From positions 1 through 37,202 of the forward strand of contig CAZXLT010000009.1 of the NCBI GenBank assembly GCA_964641545.1: a DNA stretch of 37,202 nt, given 5' to 3'. The position numbers were made by a program, and so were the translations under genes. The notes beneath the pieces are model-generated. The model made no database searches. It was not told the DNA's origin and saw only the letters and a program-made list of their open reading frames with translations. The DNA is from CAZXLT01 sp964641545. GTDB lineage: Bacteria > Patescibacteriota > Saccharimonadia > Saccharimonadales > AWTP1-31. The first letter of the stretch is position 1, and each line of letters opens with the position of its first letter. Below are positions 6,935-14,790 of the stretch, piece after piece.

Positions 6935-9595
6935 ATGGGAGAGACTTCGTCCTCACCGAAGAGAAAACGACTTGCAATCATTGACGGTAAGTCAGTCTTT
7001 TATCGTGGCTACTATGCTATGCCAGGATTGAGCACAAAAGATGGTACGCCAACGGGCGGAGTATATGGCTTTGCAGTTATGGCGCTGGAAGTCATAAAGC
7101 GTCTTAAGCCCGACTACGTTTGTGTTGCTTGGGATAAACCAAAGACAAACATACGTCGCAGACTAGAACTGTACCCCGAATACAAAGCTGGTCGTAAACC
7201 GCCTCCACCAGACTTTTATGAACAAATTCCGTTGCTGCATGATCTTTTAAAGGCATTTGGTTGGCCGTTATATGAGCTGGATGATTTTGAGGCGGATGAC
7301 ATTATGGGCACCCTGGCCGTGAAGGCGACTGCGCAAGATATCGAAACAATGCTTATCACCAGTGATATGGATATGCTGCAGCTGGTGGATCTACATGTGA
7401 GTGTATATGCACTGAAAAAGGGTCTTAGCAACATTGAACTGTTTCATCCAGAAAGCTTTACAGAAAAATATGGGCTCTTGCCGAGCCAATTTCTTGATAT
7501 GAAAGCCTTAAAAGGCGATAGCTCCGATAATATTCCTGGCGTTCCGGGCATCGGCGAAAAGGGGGCAATCGATCTGCTGAAAAGTTATTACACGCTAGAT
7601 GGTGTGTACGAAAACCTAGAATTGATAAAGGAAAGTACACGCAAAAAACTGGTAGAAGGCAAAAAACTGGCATATTTAAGTAAAGAATTGGCCGACATAT
7701 GGACGAACGCTCCTCTAAAACTCGAATTAGAAAAGCTTGATGTTAGTGCAGTCAATCCAGAAAAAATCAGAGAAGAGCTGGAAAGACTTGAATTCAGAAC
7801 CCTTGCACGACAGCTACCAGATTTTATGAATGTTGAAGTGAAGGATGATGCTGCACAAACTGCCAAGTCTGCCAAGCTTCACTTGGGTAAAGAGCAGCAT
7901 ATTAATACTATCGAGTCACTCGATGACCTCGTTCTGCCAAAAATTGAACAATTAATTGTGCAGGCAATCAGCAATAAGCCGCACGGGCAGGAACCACTGT
8001 TACTTACTATATCCCCGAGTATCAAAGATGTTATTACGTTTGATCTTTCCAAACTAGAACCGGACGCAGTACGAGCCAAACTGACACGATACTTAGAAGA
8101 TACGCCGTTGGTTGGCTATGACCTTAAATCATCTTTGCAAACACTCGCAACACTGGAAATTTATCCACAAAAAATTGAACACGATGTGCTGGTGGGCGCG
8201 TTCCTAATAAATAGCTTACGCCGAGAACTTAGTCTAGAGGAATTGGCTGCAGAAAAACTGAATGTACATTTAGGTAGCGAGAATGCGCTTCCAGGCCTTG
8301 GGGACCATGCACAAAAAATCGCAGTCATTCGTGCACTTGCAGAAGTTCAAGCAAGCGAGCTTGAAGAAATACCAACTGTAGCAACCCTTGCAAAAGAAGT
8401 AGAATGGCCAATAATTCCGGTGCTTGCTGCCATGGAATTTCGAGGCATTAAGTTGGATACGCACTATCTTGGTCTTATGGCTGAGCAGGTTAATGACATG
8501 ATCAGTGACTTTGAACAACAGATTTACGGCTTCGCAGACGAGGAGTTCAATATTAGTTCGCCAGCACAGTTAGCCGAGGTCTTATTCACGAAGCTGAAGC
8601 TCGAAACAGCCGGAATAAAAAAGGGTAAGACTGGGTACTCTACAGCTGCTAGCGAATTGGACAAACTACGGGGCAAACATCCAATTATCGATATGATCAC
8701 GCAGTACCGAGAAGTCACCAAACTAAAAAATACCTACATAGACACTTTGCCAAAGCAGATCGACAAAAATTCACGAGTTCACACTACATACAACATGGCT
8801 ACTGCTCCAACTGGTCGGCTCAGCAGTGTCGATCCAAACTTACAGAACATACCCGTTCGCACAGAGCTTGGCAAGCGAATTCGCACAGCATTTGTTGCAG
8901 AAAAAGGAAATGTGTTTGTGGGCGCTGACTATAGTCAGTTTGAGTTACGTCTCGCCGCTGTATTGGCAGATGATAAGGAAATGATAGATAGCTTTAATCG
9001 TGGCATAGATGTCCATACGCTGACCGCGGCGCAAGTCTATGGGCGTGACCCAGAAGACGTTACAAAGAATATGCGACGTGATGCCAAGGTGGTGAACTTT
9101 GGCATAATGTATGGTCTGAGCACCCATGGTTTGGTAGAGGCTACTGGAATGACGTACGACCAGGCAAAGCATTTTATCGAGAAATATTTTGAAACACGAC
9201 CAAAGCTTAAAGCATACCTAGAGTCAGTGAAAGAAAAAGCCAAGCAAGATGGTTATGTCGAGACCCTGCTGGGCAGAAGGCGCCCGACCCCAGACGTAAA
9301 ATCGAGCAATTTTATGGTGCGCGAAGCCGCCATGCGAGCCGCAACCAACATGCCGTTTCAAGGCAGTGCTGCCGACATCATGAAGATTGCCATGATAGAT
9401 ATTCATAAAAAACTTGGCCAAAACAACTCGTGTAAACTGCTGCTGCAGATCCACGACAGCGTATTAGTAGAGTGCCCTGAAGGTGAGGCTAAAGAAGTTG
9501 CCAAGATGCTCAAAGAAACTATGGAAGCGGCCTACAAACTCCCAGTAGACTTAACGGTAGATACTGACACGGGCGAAAACTGGGGCGATCTCTAA
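6935..9595 (+). CDS. polA: DNA polymerase I (PolA)
   Basis: 886 residues, slightly shorter than the 928 of E. coli. Residues about 10-290 are the 5'-nuclease domain (F-E-A-D-D-I-M-G and a helix-hairpin-helix I-P-G-V-P-G-I-G-E-K). About 310-500 is the vestigial 3'-5' exonuclease fold, in which I cannot find the usual D-x-E strand, so proofreading is probably absent. About 510-886 is the polymerase: motif A D-Y-S-Q-F-E-L-R with D665, motif B with K-V-V-N-F-G-I-M-Y-G, and motif C I-H-D-S with D841. Motif C has Ser842 where E. coli has Glu883. The enzyme fills gaps and removes RNA primers. It starts close behind a -10 element and is divergent from the ATPase. Confidence 0.96.
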   Translation: MGETSSSPKRKRLAIIDGKSVFYRGYYAMPGLSTKDGTPTGGVYGFAVMALEVIKRLKPDYVCVAWDKPKTNIRRRLELYPEYKAGRKPPPPDFYEQIPLLHDLLKAFGWPLYELDDFEADDIMGTLAVKATAQDIETMLITSDMDMLQLVDLHVSVYALKKGLSNIELFHPESFTEKYGLLPSQFLDMKALKGDSSDNIPGVPGIGEKGAIDLLKSYYTLDGVYENLELIKESTRKKLVEGKKLAYLSKELADIWTNAPLKLELEKLDVSAVNPEKIREELERLEFRTLARQLPDFMNVEVKDDAAQTAKSAKLHLGKEQHINTIESLDDLVLPKIEQLIVQAISNKPHGQEPLLLTISPSIKDVITFDLSKLEPDAVRAKLTRYLEDTPLVGYDLKSSLQTLATLEIYPQKIEHDVLVGAFLINSLRRELSLEELAAEKLNVHLGSENALPGLGDHAQKIAVIRALAEVQASELEEIPTVATLAKEVEWPIIPVLAAMEFRGIKLDTHYLGLMAEQVNDMISDFEQQIYGFADEEFNISSPAQLAEVLFTKLKLETAGIKKGKTGYSTAASELDKLRGKHPIIDMITQYREVTKLKNTYIDTLPKQIDKNSRVHTTYNMATAPTGRLSSVDPNLQNIPVRTELGKRIRTAFVAEKGNVFVGADYSQFELRLAAVLADDKEMIDSFNRGIDVHTLTAAQVYGRDPEDVTKNMRRDAKVVNFGIMYGLSTHGLVEATGMTYDQAKHFIEKYFETRPKLKAYLESVKEKAKQDGYVETLLGRRRPTPDVKSSNFMVREAAMRAATNMPFQGSAADIMKIAMIDIHKKLGQNNSCKLLLQIHDSVLVECPEGEAKEVAKMLKETMEAAYKLPVDLTVDTDTGENWGDL

Positions 9596-9632
9596 TGCGA
9601 AATTTAATTGCAAAGGTTAAAAGGCTACATAC

Positions 9633-10458
9633 ATGAATACCATCCCAGACATACGGCTAAGTTCTAAAACAAGCATTCCGCAGCTTGGTCTTGGTTTGTG
9701 GCGAAACGATAAGCCGCAAGAATGTGAATCCACTGTACTTAAGGCGCTTGAGCTGGGTTATCGACATTTCGATTCCGCCCAGATTTATGGTAACGAAGAA
9801 TACTTAGGCAATGCGCTTGCAAAAAGTTCTGTGGATCGAAGCAAGCTATTTATTACCACTAAAATTTGGAATGATAATCAATGGTGGGACGACCTTATCC
9901 CAAGTTTTAACGAGTCGCTAAAGAAACTCCAAACCGATTACGTTGATCTTTTGCTCATTCATTTTCCGGTGACTGAAACGCGAGGGCCAGCATGGCGAAA
10001 AATGGAAGAGTTGTACAAAAGTGGCAAGGCTAAGGCTATTGGTGTTAGTAACTACACGATTAAGCACCTAAAAGAGCTACTAGAAACTTGCGAGATATCT
10101 CCTGCGATTAACCAAGTGGAGTTGCATGTTTTCTTGCAGCAACCAGAGCTGGTTGCATATTGTCATGAGCAGGGGATTGTGGTCGAGGCGTNNNNNNNNN
10201 NCACTGGCACACGGGCACGGGCTGGACGATCCGATTCTGCAGCATTTAGCAAAAAAACACAGCAAGTCGACTGCACAAATTATGATACGTTGGTGCTTAC
10301 AGATCGGCACGGTAGCATTGCCAAAGACAGCTCACGAAGGGCGCCTTAAAGAAAACCTAGAAGTATTTGATTTTGAACTCGATGATGCAGACATGCAAGA
10401 GTTGCTAAAGCTCGAAAGAAATTATCGGACCTGCTGGGACCCAACAAATATCCCATGA
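9633..10458 (+). CDS. Aldo/keto reductase, interrupted by an N gap
   Basis: An aldo/keto reductase of the 2,5-diketo-gluconate reductase type. The catalytic tetrad is visible before the gap: D47, Y52 (in A-Q-I-Y-G-N-E), K77 and H110, followed by N-Q-V-E-L-H. After the gap the frame moves by one base and continues with the family's usual C-terminal half (D-D-P-I-L-Q-H-L-A-K-K-H, then I-M-I-R-W-C-L-Q, then P-K-T and the F-D-F-E-L-D-D-A-D-M segment). The missing piece matches the short Y-S-P-L segment of the family, so the gene is probably intact and the gap length is simply wrong. AAAAGG at 9620-9624 region is the Shine-Dalgarno. It overlaps the next gene by four bases (ATGA). Confidence 0.88.
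10192..10201. other. Assembly gap of 10 N
   Basis: Ten unknown bases inside the aldo/keto reductase. The coding frame upstream and downstream differs by one. A true length of 9 or 12 unknown bases would restore one frame and leave room for four or five residues. Confidence 0.97.
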
Positions 10459-10862
10459 GTGATATCTATAAAGCTGCCGGAATTATCATTCGTGATCGAA
10501 AGCTATTGGTTGAGCGGTCAAAGGACAAACGGTTCTTTATCGCACCCGGCGGATCGATTGAGCCAGGCGAAACACCAGAGCAAGCCCTAGTAAGAGAGCT
10601 AATGGAGGAGTTTACAGTTTCGATTGTCGAACAAGATCTTACGGAATTTGGAGAGTTCAGCGCAGAAGCAGCCGGGCAGGAACACAGAATTGTTCACATG
10701 AAGGTTTTTGTCGTTGCAAAATTCAGGGGCGAACCAAAGCCAAGCAGCGAAGTTGAAGAAATTGCGTGGGTTACATCAAAGAATGAACACAATCTACCGC
10801 TGGGATCTATTTTCGAACATGAAGTAATACCACGGCTAAAGAAAAAGGATTTAATTGACTGA
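10455..10862 (+). CDS. Nudix hydrolase (first of a tandem pair)
   Basis: 135 residues with a Nudix box at about 33-55: G33-x5-E39-x7-R47-E-L-x-E51-E52. The late conserved glycine of the box is replaced (E-E-F-T-V). Nudix enzymes hydrolyse nucleoside diphosphates linked to another group, such as oxidised nucleotides or sugar nucleotides, using Mg2+ held by the box glutamates. The substrate is not readable here. The ATG lies inside the end of the reductase (ATGA overlap) and the stop overlaps the start of a second Nudix gene by one base, so all three should be translated from one message. Confidence 0.88.
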   Translation: MSDIYKAAGIIIRDRKLLVERSKDKRFFIAPGGSIEPGETPEQALVRELMEEFTVSIVEQDLTEFGEFSAEAAGQEHRIVHMKVFVVAKFRGEPKPSSEVEEIAWVTSKNEHNLPLGSIFEHEVIPRLKKKDLID

Positions 10863-11272
10863 TGAAAAAGTTTAACGTTGGTATAAAGGGAGTCGTGCGG
10901 CGAGATGACGGTGCAGTTTTACTGCTCAAGAAAAACAAAGGCGATAAATCGTTTTGGGAAATTCCGGGGGGTCGTATAAACGACGATGAAAGCATTGAAC
11001 AAACATTACGGCGTGAACTCGCGGAAGAACTTCCAGGCATTAAGGATGTGCACATTCAAGGTCTTGTAACCGCGCACCGCCTACCCTTTGATATTGATGA
11101 TGACCTGGGGCTCATGTTGATCTATTTTGAAGTTACGGCAAATTTGCCGGATCCGATTCAGCTTTCAGAGGAACACACGGATCATACATGGGTAAAAAGT
11201 TTAGATGAGTTGGAGCTAGATGAGGGAACGCTCAAAGCCCTGAAAGTCATCTTGGCAGTTAAGCAGTATTGA
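10862..11272 (+). CDS. Nudix hydrolase (second of a tandem pair)
   Basis: 136 residues with a clear Nudix box: G37-x5-E43-x7-R51-E-L-x-E55-E56, preceded by the usual W-E-I-P-G-G. The box ends L-P-G-I, one residue longer than the canonical x-G-U. It is quite diverged from its upstream neighbour, so this is a pair of related enzymes rather than a recent duplication. The start codon shares one base with the upstream stop (TGATG), a typical termination-reinitiation coupling. It is the last gene of the reductase-Nudix-Nudix operon. A new promoter begins at its stop codon. Confidence 0.9.
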   Translation: MKKFNVGIKGVVRRDDGAVLLLKKNKGDKSFWEIPGGRINDDESIEQTLRRELAEELPGIKDVHIQGLVTAHRLPFDIDDDLGLMLIYFEVTANLPDPIQLSEEHTDHTWVKSLDELELDEGTLKALKVILAVKQY

Positions 11273-11297
11273 TATAAACACTGATTTATTGTAAAAT
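11269..11297 (+). promoter_or_regulatory. Strong leaderless promoter of orphan at 11306
   Basis: TTGATA (11269-11274), 17 bases, TAAAAT (11292-11297). Eight bases then separate the -10 from the ATG at 11306, so transcription should start within a base or two of the ATG. Confidence 0.72.
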
Positions 11298-11305
11298 TTG
11301 CGTTT

Positions 11306-12148
11306 ATGAGTTGGATAAATCTTGCAGATGAACGCGTAGCCGAAGAACTAGAGAGCTACGGTGTATCGTGGAAACTTGAGCTTCCGCGCAACGTCGGAAA
11401 AGAAGAAATCGAAGTAAACCCTAGGAGATTACGACGCATTGCTCGCCGTGCAGGGCTTGGCGTTCTAACTGTAACAAGTGGGAGAATTGAGCAAAAAACA
11501 ACAGCTTCGTTAAATGTAAATTTTGATGGCACCGTTAGCGCAACTAATGCAAGAATGAATCCTAGATATAGCCGAGGAGTTATTGATCGAGGAGATTCCG
11601 TGTTCGGTTTTTCATCTCGAATGGTAAACGCTTTTTATCGGCCTAATGTTGAGGCGCAAGTTGATATCGAGCAGCTCGGCAGCAGCCATCGCAGAATAGC
11701 AGACAATGATACTCCTGCACAGTGGGGGAAGGCGCTTGATTATCAGATCAAGTCTGCAGTTGCAGAGGGTTCGATACACGCGAATGTCATTGATGCCGCT
11801 GTACCTTCCGGAAGATGGGATAAGCACCCCATTTTACTAGCCACAAATGTAGCTACCATAGGGCTCAAGGGTTGGTTTGCCTACAAGGGGCTGAACCACA
11901 TAACTGAAATTGGGGAAATAGTAGAAAGTGCTGAGCAAGCTGCCATTGCAATACCGCTATACTTTGGTCTTTCGAATGCGTTTGCATTCCCGTTTTACGG
12001 TGTTATGCAGGGGATAATGGGCGGAAGAGTTCCTAAGCCGTCTGACTTCAAGGCTAGCTTGATAGATCCTATGATCCCAATTGACAGACCAATGATAGCC
12101 GGTATCCACCAGTACTTAGGAGCGCCGGCAGTTCGGGGTATTAATTAG
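11306..12148 (+). CDS. Hypothetical protein with C-terminal hydrophobic segments
   Basis: 280 residues, not recognised. The first two thirds are soluble and basic (R-R-L-R-R-I-A-R-R-A-G-L at about 36-47). The last third has two moderately hydrophobic stretches at about 178-197 and 212-238 (the second rich in F, A, G and P) that could cross or associate with a membrane. It has no N-terminal signal. A near-consensus promoter leads straight into the ATG with no leader, which suggests steady expression. It is convergent with folP, overlapping by eight bases. The long frame with its own promoter makes it a real gene. The function is unknown. Confidence 0.75.
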   Translation: MSWINLADERVAEELESYGVSWKLELPRNVGKEEIEVNPRRLRRIARRAGLGVLTVTSGRIEQKTTASLNVNFDGTVSATNARMNPRYSRGVIDRGDSVFGFSSRMVNAFYRPNVEAQVDIEQLGSSHRRIADNDTPAQWGKALDYQIKSAVAEGSIHANVIDAAVPSGRWDKHPILLATNVATIGLKGWFAYKGLNHITEIGEIVESAEQAAIAIPLYFGLSNAFAFPFYGVMQGIMGGRVPKPSDFKASLIDPMIPIDRPMIAGIHQYLGAPAVRGIN

Positions 12149-12896
12149 TAAATAGTAGGTAATTTTTGGGGTCGTGGACGCGTAAATAAGCAGCTCCAGC
12201 TTTAACTGCTTCACGTGCGGCTGCTAAGTTTGGTTCAATCTCAAATCGTTTATCGCCCAAGAAGCGCTTGCGTGAATGACCTATAAGAACAGGTATCCCC
12301 GGAACCTCTCTGGCAAACCCAAGCAATTTTTTATTAAGTTCCATGGTTTTACCAAACCCAATTCCCGGGTCAAGAATTATATTTTCTTCTTTTATACCTG
12401 CCGCAATCATCTCATCGCGCCTTGAGAGTAACTCCCTCTTTACATTTTGTATGTCTGACATGGTCGCGTTTGCATGCGCGTCGGCTATGGAAAGTGCTGC
12501 GAACGGCAAATGGCTAACAATACAAACAATACCGTGCTCCGAGGTAAGTTTTATCATACGTGGGTCTCGAAAAGTGGTGACATCGTTTAGGATTATTGGA
12601 CCAAGCTCCAGCGCTTTTTCGGCAGTTTCTGCATGATATGTATCTAGTGAAATTTTGCCAGGGAATTTTGTAAGTAGGGAACTAAGAATTGGTTCAAGCC
12701 GCTCCCATTCCTGCGCAGGGGTAAGTGCCTGAACAAATGGGTTGGTAGCCTCCGCTCCTACATCAATAATATCTGCCCCGTCATCAAATAATTTTTGCGC
12801 GCGCAGCAAAGCTGTGTTGGTAGTTAGCCTTGGATCGCCGTCGCTGAAGCTGTCTGGAGTAATGTTGAGGACGCCGACTAGGACTACTTTAGTCAT
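12141..12896 (-). CDS. folP: Dihydropteroate synthase (FolP)
   Basis: 251 residues from the chosen ATG. The open frame extends to 12950, but the protein family begins at this methionine (V-V-L-V-G-V-L-N-I-T-P-D-S-F-S-D) and a -10 element lies six bases upstream. Family motifs in order: N-I-T-P-D-S-F-S-D-G, A-D-I-I-D-V-G-A-E-A, L-D-T-Y, I-L-N-D-V-T, D-P-G-I-G-F-G-K-T, H-S-R-K-R-F-L and R-V-H-D. FolP joins p-aminobenzoate to the pterin pyrophosphate in folate synthesis. No other folate gene is in the window. The usual G-G-E-S-T-R-P loop reads G-A-E-A-T-N-P, an alteration near the active site. Confidence 0.9.
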   Translation of the reverse strand: MTKVVLVGVLNITPDSFSDGDPRLTTNTALLRAQKLFDDGADIIDVGAEATNPFVQALTPAQEWERLEPILSSLLTKFPGKISLDTYHAETAEKALELGPIILNDVTTFRDPRMIKLTSEHGIVCIVSHLPFAALSIADAHANATMSDIQNVKRELLSRRDEMIAAGIKEENIILDPGIGFGKTMELNKKLLGFAREVPGIPVLIGHSRKRFLGDKRFEIEPNLAAAREAVKAGAAYLRVHDPKNYLLFTN

Positions 12897-12902
12897 ACCA
12901 AG

Positions 12903-12908
12903 AGTATA
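12903..12908 (-). promoter_or_regulatory. -10 element of folP, leaderless position
   Basis: TATACT on the minus strand, six bases before the folP ATG at 12896. The -35 is weak. It lies back to back with the promoter of the gene at 12960. Confidence 0.5.
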
Positions 12909-12911
12909 ACA

Positions 12912-12940
12912 TTGAAAGTTGTTGCTTAATATGTTATTAT
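12912..12940 (+). promoter_or_regulatory. Promoter of membrane-anchored orphan at 12960
   Basis: TTGAAA (12912-12917), 17 bases, TATTAT (12935-12940). The leader is about 13 bases and contains AGAGG before the ATG. The -35 abuts the divergent folP -10. Confidence 0.55.
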
Positions 12941-12959
12941 AACTACACAAAGAGGTACC

Positions 12960-13535
12960 ATGTTTCGACGCGGAAGAATAATCATTGCATTAACTATAAT
13001 TGTTGGTTTAGTCTTACTGCTAAACCTGATTTTTGGTGGCAATAAAAATCAAAGCAGCAATTCTAGTAAGGCTGGCAAGCCACAGCCAACAGCATTGACC
13101 GATTACACCGAGCGTGACTCGAAAGTTATTTTTACACAAGACGGGCGTATCAATAGTGAGCAGGATCACCGGTCAATTCGGATTACTGTTACAAAAAACT
13201 CAGCCACACTTGAAGTACTGCAAGGCTACCAAGGCAAGGTTATTCAGGCCAATGCTTTTGCAAATAATACCGACTCATATCGTACTTTTCTTAGATCTAT
13301 AGAACGCTTCGCATTCAATAAAAAAAGAACCGCAAATGTTGGTGACGACCAAGGGGTTTGTCCGCTGTCACGACGATACATCAGCGAAATCGTTGAGAGC
13401 GGTCAAGAAAAGATGAGGCTGTGGGCAGCAGACTGCCAGCAAGGTTCATCGGCGGGCAATACCCAGCAAATTGCAGCTTTGTTTCAGCAACAAATTCCAA
13501 ACTACGGAAACTTAGTCAGCAGAGTTCAGCTGTAA
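12960..13535 (+). CDS. Hypothetical membrane-anchored extracellular protein
   Basis: 191 residues. A short basic N-terminus (M-F-R-R-G-R) and one hydrophobic helix at about 6-26 form an uncleaved signal anchor. The rest should face outside. A polar linker rich in N, S and K (27-45) leads to an alpha/beta domain with two cysteines (in G-V-C-P-L and A-A-D-C-Q-Q) that could form a disulfide. I do not recognise the domain. It has a promoter and a modest Shine-Dalgarno. The stop is 18 bases before the HAD gene. In an epibiont such anchored proteins could face the host surface, but that is only an inference. Confidence 0.75.
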   Translation: MFRRGRIIIALTIIVGLVLLLNLIFGGNKNQSSNSSKAGKPQPTALTDYTERDSKVIFTQDGRINSEQDHRSIRITVTKNSATLEVLQGYQGKVIQANAFANNTDSYRTFLRSIERFAFNKKRTANVGDDQGVCPLSRRYISEIVESGQEKMRLWAADCQQGSSAGNTQQIAALFQQQIPNYGNLVSRVQL

Positions 13536-13539
13536 CCGG

Positions 13540-13545
13540 TATACT
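13540..13545 (+). promoter_or_regulatory. -10 element of the HAD gene, leaderless position
   Basis: TATACT seven bases before the ATG at 13553. No good -35 is seen. It supports this ATG over upstream in-frame starts. Confidence 0.45.
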
Positions 13546-13552
13546 AAAGATA

Positions 13553-14125
13553 ATGACGAAGGCTATTATTTTTGATTGTTTTGGTGTGCTTACGAGCGAT
13601 ATTTGGAAAGAGTTTGTAAATTCATTGCCAGAAGATCAACAAGAACCGGCACGCGAACTTAATCGCAGTCATGATCGTGGCGACATGAGCTTGCAGGAAT
13701 TTTCTCGCGCTATCTTTGAGCTAACCGGCAGTCAGCCACGAGTCGTTGAGGCAATTATTAATTCTGATATGGAAAAAAATGAGATGCTTATAGGCTATAT
13801 AAAATCCCTTAAACAAAACTACAAAACAGCAATACTAAGCAATGTTTCGTCTAACTGGATACGGAATAGCTTCTTAAATAATGATGAGCAAAAACTGTTT
13901 GACGAGTACGTCCTTTCCTATGAAGTTCGTATGGCCAAGCCAGACGCAGAAATCTTTGTGCTGACTGCGCAAAGGCTTGGTGTTGCATGTGACGAATGTG
14001 TCTTTGTTGACGATGGTGAACAAAACTGTATTGCTGCTAGCAAAGTAGGGATGAAGTCAATTCTTTACGTTGATTTCGAGAGTTTTACGGCGGAACTCGA
14101 GAAAATCTTAGCCAATTCTAATTAG
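13553..14125 (+). CDS. HAD-superfamily hydrolase
   Basis: 190 residues from the chosen ATG. The frame is open back to 13421, but the family starts at this methionine and overlapping the previous gene by 115 bases is unlikely. Motif I is D8-C-F-G-V, with the second acid of the phosphatase-type D-x-D replaced by F, as in the dehalogenase/epoxide-hydrolase-like branch. Motif II is in L-S-N-V-S, the motif III lysine in A-K-P-D, and motif IV is V-F-V-D-D-G-E-Q-N. Nucleophilic attack by D8 on a small organic or phosphorylated substrate is expected, but the substrate is unknown. The 3' end overlaps the convergent DUF721-like gene by 18 bases. Confidence 0.87.
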   Translation: MTKAIIFDCFGVLTSDIWKEFVNSLPEDQQEPARELNRSHDRGDMSLQEFSRAIFELTGSQPRVVEAIINSDMEKNEMLIGYIKSLKQNYKTAILSNVSSNWIRNSFLNNDEQKLFDEYVLSYEVRMAKPDAEIFVLTAQRLGVACDECVFVDDGEQNCIAASKVGMKSILYVDFESFTAELEKILANSN

Positions 14126-14347
14126 TATCTTCTGTTTCTTCTCAAGCAATGCCTGAATCTCAACTATATGCATTCGTAATGTACCAGCCAGGGCGGAACT
14201 ACGGACAACAATGGTGATTTGCTGTGGTTTTGCTACTACACTGCAATCGGCTTGAAAAGCATCCCGCACAAAATTTTTGATAATGCGAATTTCGGGTGGT
14301 TCCTGTGGAGTGTTTCCACGCATAATGCTCCCAATCGATTGAGTCAT
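14108..14347 (-). CDS. Short DUF721 (DciA-like) protein
   Basis: 79 residues resembling the core of the DUF721 family: an N-terminal helix (I-I-K-N-F-V-R-D-A-F), then a strand pair ending in I-T-I-V-V-R-S-S-A-L-A-G-T-L-R, then a helix (I-V-E-I-Q-A-L-L-E-K-K) and a final I-L-I-R-I strand. DciA in this family loads the replicative helicase in bacteria that lack DnaC. This copy is the bare core without extensions, so the role is inferred. A perfect TATAAT lies six bases before its ATG. It is convergent with the HAD gene and divergent from the orphan at 14412. Confidence 0.65.
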   Translation of the reverse strand: MTQSIGSIMRGNTPQEPPEIRIIKNFVRDAFQADCSVVAKPQQITIVVRSSALAGTLRMHIVEIQALLEKKQKILIRIG

Positions 14348-14353
14348 TCCCTA

Positions 14354-14359
14354 ATTATA
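14354..14359 (-). promoter_or_regulatory. -10 element of the DUF721-like gene, leaderless position
   Basis: A perfect TATAAT on the minus strand, six bases from the ATG at 14347. No clear -35. Confidence 0.55.
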
Positions 14360-14362
14360 CCC

Positions 14363-14390
14363 TTGATAGTTTGCCTATTGAGACTATAAT
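14363..14390 (+). promoter_or_regulatory. Promoter of orphan at 14412
   Basis: TTGATA (14363-14368), 16 bases, TATAAT (14385-14390). The leader is about 15 bases without a Shine-Dalgarno. It is divergent from, and nearly touching, the DUF721-like -10. Confidence 0.6.
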
Positions 14391-14411
14391 AATCAGTTTC
14401 CTAACTAAACT

Positions 14412-14771
14412 ATGACAGAGATTGTTCCGACGCCCAAAGAATTTCGACCCGAATTAAGTTCAGATGTATTTGTACTTAATCATTTAGTGGGGATAGAAAT
14501 GCATCGAATCCAAGAGCGAGGGGAAGAGCCCGGTTCGCTCATTAGTGGCGTGGCAGAAAAGCTGACAAAATCAATTTGGAGTATCGTTGAGGCTCACGAA
14601 CACGCTCCCGGTGCGTCGCTTACGGATAATGAAATGATTGCAACATTCAACGGCGAGGAAGTTGAACTATTGAAGCATGTTTTGTGGAAGCGGGTGTATC
14701 ACCAGCGCGACGGGGCTTGGGAGCAGCGAGCCGCGATGCGGGCGTATTGTTCTATGCCCCAAAACCAATAA
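14412..14771 (+). CDS. Hypothetical protein, mostly helical
   Basis: 119 residues, acidic in the first half and basic near the end, with no signal or membrane segment and no motif that I recognise. Predicted helices surround V-F-V-L-N-H-L-V-G-I-E-M-H-R-I and V-E-L-L-K-H-V-L-W-K-R-V. It has a good divergent promoter (TTGATA-16-TATAAT) and a short leader without an obvious ribosome binding site. It ends 19 bases before mutM. Confidence 0.65.
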   Translation: MTEIVPTPKEFRPELSSDVFVLNHLVGIEMHRIQERGEEPGSLISGVAEKLTKSIWSIVEAHEHAPGASLTDNEMIATFNGEEVELLKHVLWKRVYHQRDGAWEQRAAMRAYCSMPQNQ

Positions 14772-14775
14772 GGCG

Positions 14776-14781
14776 TAGAAT
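14776..14781 (+). promoter_or_regulatory. -10 element of mutM, near-leaderless
   Basis: TAGAAT nine bases before the mutM ATG at 14791. The -35 is unclear. Confidence 0.42.
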
Positions 14782-14790
14782 AATAAAACT

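Noticed and set aside
13421..13552. N-terminal extension of the HAD gene overlapping the previous gene
   Set aside because: The first HAD motif starts right after the ATG at 13553, and the extension would overlap the preceding gene by 115 bases.
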